Positions 9,397-20,438 of a stretch of DNA of 32,308 nt are shown one piece after another (the stretch's first letter is position 1; every line of letters starts with the position of its first letter). The notes beneath the pieces were generated by a model. That model was not told where the DNA came from, made no database searches, and saw nothing but the letters and a program-made list of their open reading frames with translations. The position numbers and the translations under genes are program-made. This DNA is from Prevotellamassilia sp. (GTDB lineage: Bacteria > Bacteroidota > Bacteroidia > Bacteroidales > Bacteroidaceae): NCBI GenBank assembly GCA_018383375.1, contig JAHAWW010000142.1:1-32308 (forward strand), read 5' to 3'.

Positions 9397-9439
9397 ATGT
9401 GCGTTCCTCGCCCACGTCGGCTCACACGAGGCACTGAAT

Positions 9440-9471
9440 GTTGCCCAATTGCCCGATTTTTAGTATTTTTG
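9440..9471 (+). promoter_or_regulatory. Bacteroidales housekeeping promoter (-33 TTG / -7 TAnnTTTG) for the ABC-F gene
   Basis: GTTG-N20-TATTTTTG upstream of 9529. Confidence 0.55.
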
Positions 9472-9489
9472 CGCGGCCTTAGGGGCTAA

Positions 9490-11148
<1,659 letters not shown>

Positions 11149-11172
11149 TTGGCACGCTATTTGCACTAATTA
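11149..11172 (+). promoter_or_regulatory. sigma-54-type -24/-12 promoter of grpE-dnaJ
   Basis: TTGGCACGCTATTTGCACTAATTA; exact TGGCACG-N4-TTGCA, 21/24 identical to the htpG element. Confidence 0.7.
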
Positions 11173-11203
11173 TTGCCGTAATAAAGCCTAACACTCTCAA
11201 GAC

Positions 11204-11809
11204 ATGACAAACGACAAAGAAAAAGAAAATCAAAACAAACTGAGCGAAGAGGCCACCGCCGAAAAACAGGCCCCAACGCCCGATACAGAGACTCCCAACC
11301 AAGAGAATGCTGAGGAGACAGAAGCCCCCGCCGAACCGGAGGCCGAAAAAACCGACGCAGAAAAACTCGAAGAGGCTGAAGCCGAAATTGCTTCGCTCAA
11401 AGACCAACTGCTCCGCAAGGCTGCCGAGTTTGAAAACTTCCGCAAGCGCACCATCAAGGAGAAGACCGAGCTCATCCTCAACGGCGGACGCCGCGTGATT
11501 GAGGCTCTCCTTCCCGTGCTCGACGACCTCGAACGAGCCCAAGACAACATGGGTAAGGCCACCGACGTGGAAGCGCTCAAAGAGGGCGTGGACCTCATCC
11601 TCACTAAACTCGACAAAACGCTCAGCGGTCAGGGACTGAAAAAAATAGACACCACCGATGCACTCTTCGACACCGACTTCCACGAGGCCATCGCTATGGT
11701 GCCTGCCGCTGACGACAGCCAAAAAGGCAAAGTCATCGACTGTGTGCAAAGCGGCTATATGCTCGGCGAAACGGTCATCCGTCACGCCAAGGTAGCCGTG
11801 GGACAATGA
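11204..11809 (+). CDS. grpE: nucleotide exchange factor GrpE
   Basis: LRKAAEFENFRKRTIKEKTELILNGGRRVIEALLPVLDDLERA; precedes dnaJ. Confidence 0.95.
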   Translation: MTNDKEKENQNKLSEEATAEKQAPTPDTETPNQENAEETEAPAEPEAEKTDAEKLEEAEAEIASLKDQLLRKAAEFENFRKRTIKEKTELILNGGRRVIEALLPVLDDLERAQDNMGKATDVEALKEGVDLILTKLDKTLSGQGLKKIDTTDALFDTDFHEAIAMVPAADDSQKGKVIDCVQSGYMLGETVIRHAKVAVGQ

Positions 11810-11860
11810 CATCTTTGATGGCTGAAACGGCGACGCTAATCCGAAAGAAAGGAAAACATT

Positions 11861-13009
11861 ATGGCTGAAGAAAAAGACTATTACAAGATACTCGGCGTGG
11901 AAAAGACGGCCTCGGCCGACGAGATTAAACGCGCCTACAAGAAGGTGGCCATCAAATACCACCCCGACCGCAACCCCGGCAATAAAGAGGCCGAAGAGAA
12001 ATTCAAGGAGGCCGCCGAAGCCTATGAAGTATTGCGCGACCCCGAAAAGCGTCAGCGCTACGACCAGTTTGGCGCAGCCGGCGTGAATGGTGCAGGCGGA
12101 TTTGGCGGCTTTGGTGCCGGAGGCATGGACATCAACGACATCTTCTCGCACTTCGGTGACATCTTCGGCGATATGGGCTTCGGTTTCGGAGGCGGTAGCC
12201 GACGCGGCGGCCGACCCAAATTCCGCGGCGGCGACCTACGAATGAAAATCCGCCTCAACCTCCAAGAGGTGGCGAGTGGCGTGACCAAGAAATTCAAAGT
12301 GCACAAAAACGTGACGTGCCCCGAGTGTCAAGGCTCAGGTTGCGAAAAAGGTCACGACCCCGAAACCTGCCCCAACTGCAACGGCACGGGCTATGTGCTC
12401 CGCAGCCAGCGCAGCATGTTTGGCATGATGCAGAGCCAAGAGCCCTGCCCCAACTGTCACGGTGAAGGCGTCATCGTGAAACACAAATGCGCCCACTGTC
12501 ACGGCGAAGGCATCATCGAGGGTGACGAAATTGTCGAAATCACCATTCCCGCCGGCGTCGAATCCGGTATGGTGCTCAATGTCCGCGGCAAAGGCCATGC
12601 CGCCCGTCGTGGCGGTGTGCCCGGCGACATTCAGGTGCTCATTGATGAGGAGCCCAATAAGGACTTCATCCGCGACGGTAGTGACCTCATCTACAACCTG
12701 CTGCTCACCGTGCCTCAAGCGTGTCTGGGCGACTCGGTAGAGATACCCACCATCGACGGCAAGGCCCGCATCAAAATCACTCCCGGCACCCAGCCTGGCA
12801 CAGCCCTGCGTCTGCGTGGCAAGGGTCTGCCCGATGTCAATGGATATGGTAAAGGCGACATCGTGGTCAACATCAGCATCTACATCCCCGAGACGCTGAA
12901 CAGTCAAGACCGCAAGGCGATGGAACAACTCGCCCAAAGCGACCACATCCGTCCCGACCAAAAGGTCAAGGAAAGCATCTTCCGCAAATTCCGCAACTAT
13001 TTCAGCTGA
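11861..13009 (+). CDS. dnaJ: molecular chaperone DnaJ
   Basis: J domain [37 protein letters not shown]-rich linker, four CxxCxGxG-like zinc motifs. Confidence 0.97.
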   Translation: MAEEKDYYKILGVEKTASADEIKRAYKKVAIKYHPDRNPGNKEAEEKFKEAAEAYEVLRDPEKRQRYDQFGAAGVNGAGGFGGFGAGGMDINDIFSHFGDIFGDMGFGFGGGSRRGGRPKFRGGDLRMKIRLNLQEVASGVTKKFKVHKNVTCPECQGSGCEKGHDPETCPNCNGTGYVLRSQRSMFGMMQSQEPCPNCHGEGVIVKHKCAHCHGEGIIEGDEIVEITIPAGVESGMVLNVRGKGHAARRGGVPGDIQVLIDEEPNKDFIRDGSDLIYNLLLTVPQACLGDSVEIPTIDGKARIKITPGTQPGTALRLRGKGLPDVNGYGKGDIVVNISIYIPETLNSQDRKAMEQLAQSDHIRPDQKVKESIFRKFRNYFS

Positions 13010-13039
13010 CAGCCTCACTGACCCACAGACGCGGCCTTA

Positions 13040-13173
13040 AGGGAGTGAATGCGAAATAGAATACAATGTGACTTTAGCCCCTCAAGGGCACAATAAATAA
13101 CCCAGGTCGTCAGGCCTGGGTTATGCATTATGTCTCATCTCGCCGCTCGGCCTTATGGCCATTCCGACTCCCT
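13040..13173. repeat. nested inverted-repeat / REP-like element downstream of dnaJ
   Basis: gccc-ctcaa-gggc (13077-13089) and ataacccagg-tcgtcagg-cctgggttat (13097-13124) flanked by AGGGAGTGAATG / CATTCCGACTCCCT. Confidence 0.5.
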
Positions 13174-13294
13174 CCGTTCAATTATTGTCTGCACATCACC
13201 TACACGCCATTGCCTCTGCCACATCTTGTCTATGTGACACACGAGGCCGCAGCGCCTCAACACAATTTTTGACTCAAAAAAAGTTTTGACGCTA

Positions 13295-14635
13295 ATGACT
13301 TATTCTGAAGCTATTCAATATCTCTACGACCTTGCGCCAATGTTTCAGCAGGTGGGCAGCAAGGGCTACAAAACCGGACTGGACAACACGCTTGCCCTCG
13401 ACGCTCATTTTCATCACCCACACAGCGCCTATCGCACCATTCACATTGCCGGCACCAACGGTAAGGGTTCGACCGCACACAGTCTGGCGGCCGTGCTGCA
13501 ACGGCTCGGCTTGAAGGTGGGGCTTTACACTTCGCCTCACCTGATAGACTTCAGGGAGCGCATCAGGGTGAACGGCGAAATGATACCGGCCGACTATGTG
13601 GCCCAATTTGTAGAGACCGAGCGCCACTTTTTCGCACCGCTTCAACCCTCTTTTTTTGAAATCACCACAGCCCTCGCCTTCAAGTATTTCGCCGATGCCG
13701 GCGTAGACGTTGCCGTGATTGAGGTTGGGCTCGGCGGACGCTTGGACTGCACCAACATCATCACGCCCTGTCTGAGCATCGTCACCAACATCAGCCTTGA
13801 CCACACCGCCCTGCTCGGCGACTCGCTCGAGGCCATAGCCCACGAAAAAGCCGGCATCTTCAAGAGCGGCATTCCGGCACTTGTCGGCGAAGCCACTGAA
13901 GAGACGCGAAAGGTCTTCAGAGAGCAGGCTGACACGGTGGGATGCCCACTTACTTTTGCCGAAGACCAAACAGAGGTGTTGAGTCATCAACCCACGGCCG
14001 ATGGCCGCGTGACCTACGACACACGCCACTATAATCGGCTCACGGCTGACCTTGCCGGCGACTGTCAGCCACACAACATGAACACCGTGCTCCATGCCCT
14101 GCAATTGCTTGAAGCCGAAGGTCTTTTTGCCGACCACGCCACCATGCAACGGGCCGCCGCCGAGGCTTTGCCTCAAGTGTGTGCGCTCACCGGCTTGATG
14201 GGGCGCTGGCAGACGTTGAAGCAATCGCCAATGGTGGTCTGCGACACCGGACATAACCCCGGCGGCTGGGAATATCTGGGGCGCCGACTGAACAATCTGG
14301 CGTGTGACAAACTGCACATCGTCTTTGGTATGGCGGCCGACAAAGATATTTCCACCGTGCTGAGCGCACTGCCCACACGGGCTGTCTATTATTTCACTCA
14401 AGCCTCCGTCCGTCGGGCTATGCCTGCTGATGAACTTCAAACTCTTGCCGCCGGCTTTGCGCTCTCGGGCCAAGCCTATGCCAACGTCGCCACTGCCTAT
14501 GAGGCTGCTCTCAAGGCCGCCGAGCCGACCGACTTTATCTTTGTGGGCGGCAGCAGTTTTATCGTGGCCGACCTCTTGACGATGTGGCAACAAAACGGTT
14601 GGCCCGGCGCCGAACTATCACCCCAAACGTCTTAA
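13295..14635 (+). CDS. folC: bifunctional folylpolyglutamate synthase/dihydrofolate synthase
   Basis: HIAGTNGKGSTAHSLAAVLQ, LYTSPHLIDFRERIRVNGE, VIEVGLGGRLDCTNII. Confidence 0.95.
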   Translation: MTYSEAIQYLYDLAPMFQQVGSKGYKTGLDNTLALDAHFHHPHSAYRTIHIAGTNGKGSTAHSLAAVLQRLGLKVGLYTSPHLIDFRERIRVNGEMIPADYVAQFVETERHFFAPLQPSFFEITTALAFKYFADAGVDVAVIEVGLGGRLDCTNIITPCLSIVTNISLDHTALLGDSLEAIAHEKAGIFKSGIPALVGEATEETRKVFREQADTVGCPLTFAEDQTEVLSHQPTADGRVTYDTRHYNRLTADLAGDCQPHNMNTVLHALQLLEAEGLFADHATMQRAAAEALPQVCALTGLMGRWQTLKQSPMVVCDTGHNPGGWEYLGRRLNNLACDKLHIVFGMAADKDISTVLSALPTRAVYYFTQASVRRAMPADELQTLAAGFALSGQAYANVATAYEAALKAAEPTDFIFVGGSSFIVADLLTMWQQNGWPGAELSPQTS

Positions 14636-14718
14636 ACTCATTCCGTCTCTGCCCTTGCGGCAGTTTTGTCTTTTTCTTTTCGACAGAGATGCTTTATCTT
14701 TGAACAAAGAGATAATAG

Positions 14719-14745
14719 AGAGACCCTTTTTGAGGGTCTCTTTTT
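14719..14745 (+). terminator. intrinsic terminator downstream of folC
   Basis: agagaccct-ttttg-agggtctct followed by T-tract. Confidence 0.85.
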
Positions 14746-14765
14746 CATTTTCAAGCGTTTACGGA

Positions 14766-14818
14766 AATAGGGAGAGAAAAAACCGGCCTTATCGCAGGGA
14801 AATCTGTCCTTATGACAG
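14766..14818 (-). repeat. post-terminator repeat, copy C2
   Basis: aatagggagag ... ggccttatcgcagggaaatctgtccttatgacag; reverse complement matches C1 ATAAGGACAG...CATAAG. Confidence 0.65.
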
Positions 14819-14847
14819 GGCGTGCAAAGTCTAAGCTGATGACGAAA

Positions 14848-14914
14848 AGGCCGTTTGAGGGATGAAAAGAGCCTCAACCGGCCTATTTGAAAAAGCGTTT
14901 ATGGCTTTTTCAAA
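14848..14914. other. two adjacent stem-loops in the folC/pepD convergent intergenic region
   Basis: aggccg..gagg/cctc..cggcct (14848-14884), then perfect 11-bp TTTGAAAAAGC-gtttatg-GCTTTTTCAAA (14886-14914). Confidence 0.6.
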
Positions 14915-15029
14915 ACAATTTTGTCACTATCGACCCTATCTAATAAACATTTCGCCGCCCCGGGATGTGGACGGTTTAAGGGCCAAAAGACCCGTGGGAT
15001 GAGGCCATGACTTGGAGCACAAACGGCAT

Positions 15030-15082
15030 TGTCTGAAAAACAAACAGCCCCCGACGCCGGACTAACATTCGGCATCGGAGGC
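15030..15082 (-). terminator. intrinsic terminator of pepD
   Basis: Minus strand GCCTCCGATGCCG ... CGGCGTCGGGGGC followed by TGTTTGTTTTT. Confidence 0.8.
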
Positions 15083-15107
15083 TTCTTATCGTTGTTTCTC
15101 AAAAGAG

Positions 15108-16565
15108 TCAGGCCTTGGGCGTACGCTCGAGCGTGGTCAAGACAAAGCGCCAATAGCGCTCCACACTGGCAATGAGGCAACGCTCGTTGGGGGTGTGTGG
15201 CGAGCGAATGGTGGGACCGAAGCTCACCATATCCATCTCGGGATAGAGCGCACCGATGACGCCACATTCCAAACCGGCATGGACCACCTGCACCTTATTG
15301 TCTACACCGAAGAGTTCGCGATAGACACCTTCCATCAGTTTGACAATTTCGCTCTGCGGGTTGGGCTGCCAAGCAGGATAATTGCCGTCAAACTCCACAC
15401 GCATGCCGGCCATGGAGAAGGCGCTCTCAAGCGATTCTTCAAGACACTCACGCATAGAGTCGCGCGACGAACGCAAAAGGGCCTTAAACATCACCTTGCC
15501 TTCACCAATCTCCACAATGGCCAGATTGGACGAAGTCTCGACGATTTCAGGCACCTCGGGGATGAAGCGATACACACCGTTGTGGCAAGCGCAGAGGGCG
15601 TTGACGAGGTTGTCGGCAATCTCTGCCGGCACCATCTTGGCCGGAAGGGCCACATCGCTAACTTCAAGCGTGAGGTTAGGCTCAATGGTGCCATACTCGC
15701 CCACAAAGGTGGTGCGCCATTCGTCAATCACTTCTTTGAAAGCAGCCACATTTTCTGCCGGCAGGGTCAAGACGACTTCGGCTTCGCGAGGAATGGCATT
15801 GCGCATGTTGCCACCCTTCCACGAGGCAAGACAGGCTTCAAAGTTGGCCAGAGCATCTTGAACGAGACGGGCCATGAGCTTGTTGGCATTGGCGCGGCCC
15901 TTGTTGATTTCAAGGCCGGAGTGTCCGCCCAACAGTTTGTGCAGACGCACACATACGGCAGCGTCGGCACCGTCTACGTCTTGCTCACCATATTCGAGCG
16001 TGGCGGTGAGGTTTACTCCGCCGGCCGAACCGATGACCATCTCGCCGTCGGTCTCATTGTCGAGGTTGAGCAAGATGCGGCCTTTGAGCGTGTCGGCCGC
16101 CATGTGGTTAACGCCATACATCGTGGTCTCTTCGTCGGCGGTGATGAAGCCTTCGAGCGGACCGTGGCAGAGCGTGTTGTCTTCCATAATGGCCATAATC
16201 GTAGCCACGGCCATACCGTCGTCGGCGCCGAGAGTGGTGTTGTTGGCCTTGACCCATTCACCGTCAATGCGGGTCTCAATGGGGTCGTTTTCAAAATCAT
16301 GAGGAGAGTCGGGCGTCTTTTGCGGCACCATGTCCATATGGCCCTGAAGGGTGACAATCTTGCAGTCTTCCATTCCGGGCGAGGCAGACTTATACATCAA
16401 AATGTTTCCGGCTTGGTCTTGATGGGCCTCTATGCCTCTCTCGGCCGCCCAGTCAAGGAGGAATTTCTGTATTTTCTCAAGATGACCCGACGGACGTGGC
16501 ACTTGGGTGAGCAGGTAAAAGTTGCGCCAAATGGCTTCAGGCTGAAGGTTTTTGATTTCACTCAT
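15108..16565 (-). CDS. pepD: aminoacyl-histidine dipeptidase (beta-Ala-His dipeptidase), M20 family
   Basis: LQGHMDMVPQKTPDSPHDFENDPI, NNTTLGADDGMAVATIMAIMED, PLEGFITADEETTMYGV, LLGGHSGLEINKGRANANK. Confidence 0.96.
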   Translation of the reverse strand: MSEIKNLQPEAIWRNFYLLTQVPRPSGHLEKIQKFLLDWAAERGIEAHQDQAGNILMYKSASPGMEDCKIVTLQGHMDMVPQKTPDSPHDFENDPIETRIDGEWVKANNTTLGADDGMAVATIMAIMEDNTLCHGPLEGFITADEETTMYGVNHMAADTLKGRILLNLDNETDGEMVIGSAGGVNLTATLEYGEQDVDGADAAVCVRLHKLLGGHSGLEINKGRANANKLMARLVQDALANFEACLASWKGGNMRNAIPREAEVVLTLPAENVAAFKEVIDEWRTTFVGEYGTIEPNLTLEVSDVALPAKMVPAEIADNLVNALCACHNGVYRFIPEVPEIVETSSNLAIVEIGEGKVMFKALLRSSRDSMRECLEESLESAFSMAGMRVEFDGNYPAWQPNPQSEIVKLMEGVYRELFGVDNKVQVVHAGLECGVIGALYPEMDMVSFGPTIRSPHTPNERCLIASVERYWRFVLTTLERTPKA

Positions 16566-16589
16566 AGTATTTGTTTTATGTAAATAAAT

Positions 16590-17597
16590 TCATTGCGGAT
16601 TGGTGGCAGAAGAAGCGGGCGCAACGCGGCGACGGCGTGTAAGGTCGTACCAGCCATAAAGGCCGAGCACCACGACTTCAAACGTTTGGATGGTGTGGAC
16701 GATGAGGGCAAACATGATGGCCGGCTCTTCGGCTACGCCATAAAGCACGAGCATGGTCTTGACGGCAAAATGCCACGGACCGGCACCGTTAGGGGTGGGC
16801 ACAAGCACGGCAAAGGTGCCGATACAGAAGATGAGGAAGGCCTGCGCCGGATTGATAGACGAAGTGAAGTCGAAACAAAAGAAGGCTATGTAGAAATGCA
16901 GGAAATAGCAGCCCCAAATAGCCAAAGACCAGAACAAGTAAAGCGGCAGATTGCTGACATCGCGCAACGAGATGATACCGGCCCAAAAATTGCGCAAAAC
17001 GTCTTTCCCCTTCGAAAACAACTTAAACCGCCTCACCAGCAGCCAAAGCAAAATGGCCACTGCCACCACACAAACACCGGTGACGATATAACCCGTGCCG
17101 GTGTAGCGACTGAACGAACTGCCAAAATTGGCCCCGGTTTTTTTCAAAAAAGTGAGAAAGTCGGTGAGCTGTAAGACAAACGCCAGCGCAGTGAGCAACA
17201 AAATGACAATGCAGTCTACCAAACGCTCAGAAACCACCGTGCCCAAACCTTTGGCAAAAGGCACACCGTCGTAGCGCTTGAGTGTGCCGCAACGAGCTAC
17301 TTCGCCAATGCGCGGCACCACAAGACTCGAAGCGTATGATAAATAAATGGCATCTTCACACACACGGCGACGCACCGGCACACCGAGCGGACCGAGCACC
17401 ATCTTCCATCGCCAGGCACGAACCATTTGGGCCAAAAGGCCAAACACAAGCGAAAGGGTCATCCAACCCCAATCTAACGATGCCAAATAGCCGGAGAGGC
17501 GATGCCAATCCATGTCGTCATACATCCACCATAAGATGCCGAGACCGAGAAGGAACGGCAGACCTATGTTGAGCGTTTTTTTTATTACTGCAATCAA
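16590..17597 (-). CDS. lysylphosphatidylglycerol synthase TM / YbhN-like flippase-type integral membrane protein
   Basis: Multiple TM helices; ISLVFGLLAQMVRAWRWK-like start, GEVARCGTLKRYDGVPFAKGLGTVVSERLVDCIVI, PTPNGAGPWHFAV; TTG is the apparent start. Confidence 0.85.
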   Translation of the reverse strand: MIAVIKKTLNIGLPFLLGLGILWWMYDDMDWHRLSGYLASLDWGWMTLSLVFGLLAQMVRAWRWKMVLGPLGVPVRRRVCEDAIYLSYASSLVVPRIGEVARCGTLKRYDGVPFAKGLGTVVSERLVDCIVILLLTALAFVLQLTDFLTFLKKTGANFGSSFSRYTGTGYIVTGVCVVAVAILLWLLVRRFKLFSKGKDVLRNFWAGIISLRDVSNLPLYLFWSLAIWGCYFLHFYIAFFCFDFTSSINPAQAFLIFCIGTFAVLVPTPNGAGPWHFAVKTMLVLYGVAEEPAIMFALIVHTIQTFEVVVLGLYGWYDLTRRRRVAPASSATNPQ

Positions 17598-17708
17598 GGG
17601 AATAGGCGATTAGTCTGATACATATATAATAAGGCGTGTCGGCCAAGGCTGCATATGGCCACCAAGACACGGCCGAAAAGGCGGCGAAGTCAAAAAGAGG
17701 GGGCTATG

Positions 17709-17740
17709 CTTGGCCGCCTGCGACGTTTGCACTACCTTCG
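17709..17740 (+). promoter_or_regulatory. Bacteroidales-type promoter for rsmA
   Basis: CTTG-N20-TACCTTCG about 47 bp upstream of the ATG. Confidence 0.4.
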
Positions 17741-17786
17741 CAAGGGCAAAATTAAGCAACCCGGCCCAAAAAAACAATAAAAAGAT

Positions 17787-18617
17787 ATGATAAAGCGTGT
17801 AAAACCCAAGAAGTTCTTAGGCCAACACTTTCTCAAAGACCTCCCAACGGCCCAGGCCATTGCCGACACGGTCGACGCCTGTCCCGACACGCCGATACTC
17901 GAAGTCGGACCGGGCATGGGCGTGCTCACGCAGTTTTTGCTCCACAAAAACAGAGAGGTGAAAGTGGTCGAAATAGACTTTGAGAGTGTGCGCTATCTGC
18001 GCGAAACACATCCTGAACTCGAAGAACAAATCATCGAGGACGACTTCTTGAAAATGCACCTTGAGCACACGTTTGACGGCCGCCCCTTCACGCTCACAGG
18101 CAACTACCCCTATAACATCAGTAGCCAGATTTTTTTCAAAATGCTGGAAAACAAAGACCTCATACCGTGTTGCACGGGTATGATACAAAAGGAGGTGGCC
18201 GAGCGCTTGGCGGCTCCCCACGGGTCGAAGGCCTACGGCATTTTGAGTGTCATGGTGCAACTGTGGTATGACGTGGAATATCTCTTCACAGTGGAACCGG
18301 GCGTCTTTGACCCACCTCCCAAAGTGCAGAGTGCCGTGGTGTGCCTGCGCCGCAACGGCCGCACCGATTGCGGCTGCAACGAGCGGCTGCTCCGCCGCGT
18401 GGTGAAGACCACATTCGGCCAACGCCGCAAAATGTTGCGAGGGTCGCTCAAAGCCCTGCTTAGTCAGTTGGACGGCGAAAGCGGCCGGAGCTGTGACCAC
18501 ACGGAGTTTCTCTCTCAGCCCTTGCTCACCCATCGTCCCGAGCAACTCAGTCTCGACGATTTCATCGGTCTGACCAACGCCATTGAGGCTGAGATTGGAT
18601 TGGGTAATAATAAATAA
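17787..18617 (+). CDS. rsmA: 16S rRNA (adenine(1518)-N(6)/adenine(1519)-N(6))-dimethyltransferase
   Basis: KKFLGQHFLKDLPTAQAIADTV, LEVGPGMGVLTQFLL, LTGNYPYNISSQIFFKML. Confidence 0.96.
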   Translation: MIKRVKPKKFLGQHFLKDLPTAQAIADTVDACPDTPILEVGPGMGVLTQFLLHKNREVKVVEIDFESVRYLRETHPELEEQIIEDDFLKMHLEHTFDGRPFTLTGNYPYNISSQIFFKMLENKDLIPCCTGMIQKEVAERLAAPHGSKAYGILSVMVQLWYDVEYLFTVEPGVFDPPPKVQSAVVCLRRNGRTDCGCNERLLRRVVKTTFGQRRKMLRGSLKALLSQLDGESGRSCDHTEFLSQPLLTHRPEQLSLDDFIGLTNAIEAEIGLGNNK

Positions 18618-18761
18618 ACCGAACGGTGTATTGACACAAATCTGACATTTTATTATTACCTTCGCGGTGATTATTACATTTTATCACAAAAGACGGCCTC
18701 GACGTCGTAATCCCTTTTGTCGAGCGTGCGCCCGGCCGCCGTCATTTTTTTGACGTTTGTT

Positions 18762-20189
18762 ATGTTCACCTTTCTCATTGGCTTAGCCGTTTTGGTGCTG
18801 AGCTATTTTGTCTATGGCAGGTTGGTGGAGCGCCTCTTTGGCCCGGACAACCGCCCTACCCCCGTACAGCTTCACGAAGACGGCGTGGACTTCATCCGTA
18901 TGCCACGCTGGAAAATCTTCATGATACAGTTTCTCAACATTGCCGGCACCGGCCCCATCTTTGGCGCTATCATGGGCGCCAAGTTTGGCACGTCGTGTTT
19001 TTTGTGGATTGTTTTTGGTTGCATCTTCATCGGTGCTGTCCACGACTATCTTGCGGCCATGATTTCGCTTCGGCATAACGGTGAGAGCCTGCCCGAACTT
19101 GTGGGGCGCTATCTCGGTGGCGGCACACGCCAGGTGATGCGTGTGTTCACGCTCGTACTGCTCATCCTTGTCGGGGCCGTTTTTATTGACAGCCCGGCAG
19201 AGATACTCGATGAGCTCACCGGCGGCCACCTTGGACTGATCATATGGATGGCTATCATCTTTGGCTATTACCTTTGTGCAGCCGTATTGCCCATCGACAA
19301 AATCATAGGTAAGATTTATCCCATTTTCGCTTTCGCCATTTTGTTTATGGCTGTGGGCTTGCTCATTGCCTTCTTGTTTCATGCGCCGGGTGCTTGTCCC
19401 GAAATATGGGACGGTCTGCAAAACAACCAACCCAATCCCGAGGCCAAGCCCATATTCCCCATGCTTTTCATCACGGTGGCCTGTGGTGCCATCTCCGGCT
19501 TCCACGCCACCCAAAGTCCCATGATGTGTCGCTGTATGCAGAGCGAGCATCAAGGCCGCGGCATCTTTTTTGGCGCAATGATTACCGAGGGCATCGTCGC
19601 CTTGATTTGGGCCGCAGCAGCCTCTTGGCTTTTCCACACTCAGCCAAACCAAGCCGCTGAGACAGCTCCCAATTTGGTTTTCGTCATGTCGCGCGAATGG
19701 CTTGGTGTGGTGGGCGGTGCTTTGGCCATACTCGGCGTGGTGTTTGCCCCCATATCGACCGGCGACACCGCTTTGCGCTCAGCCCGTCTCATTGTGGCCG
19801 ATATTTTCAAAATAGACCAATCGGCACTGGGCAAGCGACTGGGTGTGGCCATCGTCATTTTCGCCATCACCTTCGGCGTGTTGTTTATGCGCAGTATCTA
19901 TGCCGACGGTTTTGATGCCCTATGGCGTTATTTCGCTTGGGCCAACCAGACCCTGTCTGTCTTCACGCTCTGGGCCATCACGGTCTACTTGGCCAGCCAC
20001 GGCAAATGGTTTGTAGTCACCCTTTTACCGGCGCTCTTCATGACCACCATCTGCACGTCTTATATATGCGTGGCGCCCGAGGGCTTCGGTCTGTCTCTTT
20101 CCGTCGCCACGGCCATTGGTTGCAGTCTGGCCACACTCTCACTCGTGTGGTTCATCATGTGGTGGCGCCGCCAAATTTGCCACATGTAG
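18762..20189 (+). CDS. cstA: carbon starvation protein CstA family transporter
   Basis: YGRLVERLFGPDNRPTP, FLNIAGTGPIFGAIMGAKFG, CGAISGFHATQSPMMCRC, ISTGDTALRSARLI. Confidence 0.93.
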   Translation: MFTFLIGLAVLVLSYFVYGRLVERLFGPDNRPTPVQLHEDGVDFIRMPRWKIFMIQFLNIAGTGPIFGAIMGAKFGTSCFLWIVFGCIFIGAVHDYLAAMISLRHNGESLPELVGRYLGGGTRQVMRVFTLVLLILVGAVFIDSPAEILDELTGGHLGLIIWMAIIFGYYLCAAVLPIDKIIGKIYPIFAFAILFMAVGLLIAFLFHAPGACPEIWDGLQNNQPNPEAKPIFPMLFITVACGAISGFHATQSPMMCRCMQSEHQGRGIFFGAMITEGIVALIWAAAASWLFHTQPNQAAETAPNLVFVMSREWLGVVGGALAILGVVFAPISTGDTALRSARLIVADIFKIDQSALGKRLGVAIVIFAITFGVLFMRSIYADGFDALWRYFAWANQTLSVFTLWAITVYLASHGKWFVVTLLPALFMTTICTSYICVAPEGFGLSLSVATAIGCSLATLSLVWFIMWWRRQICHM

Positions 20190-20325
20190 TCTCTTATTCT
20201 CTCCCCAACACGCTTCCAGATTTTTTTCAAATTATAAATAATTGTGTCTTTGTCTTTTAGCGTACGAATGGTCTTGCTTGTGACAAAAGGCTCTTGTAAG
20301 TTTCGGTTTTTTTAAGCAATTTTGC

Positions 20326-20386
20326 AAAACGTTCGTCTTTATCGGGCGCGCCGCCAAATGCGTCGGCAGCGCCATCGAACGTTTTT
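20326..20386 (+). promoter_or_regulatory. strong hairpin in the dnaA 5' leader, terminator/attenuator-like
   Basis: AAAACGTTCG (20326-20335) / CGAACGTTTT (20376-20385) outer stem; inner GGCGCGCCG / CGGCaGCGCC; right arm runs into a T-tract. Confidence 0.55.
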
Positions 20387-20438
20387 CCTTAAGTGCCAAC
20401 CTATACACGTAAAAACACGTCAACACTGCTACGTTTTA

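Noticed and set aside
18970-19010. TTTGGCACGTCGTGTTTTTTG inside cstA as a third sigma-54 site
   Set aside because: The -12 TTGC element is missing at the correct spacing, and the site lies inside a coding sequence.
20190-20438. oriC upstream of dnaA
   Set aside because: No DnaA-box cluster was seen by eye; the structure fits a leader hairpin better.
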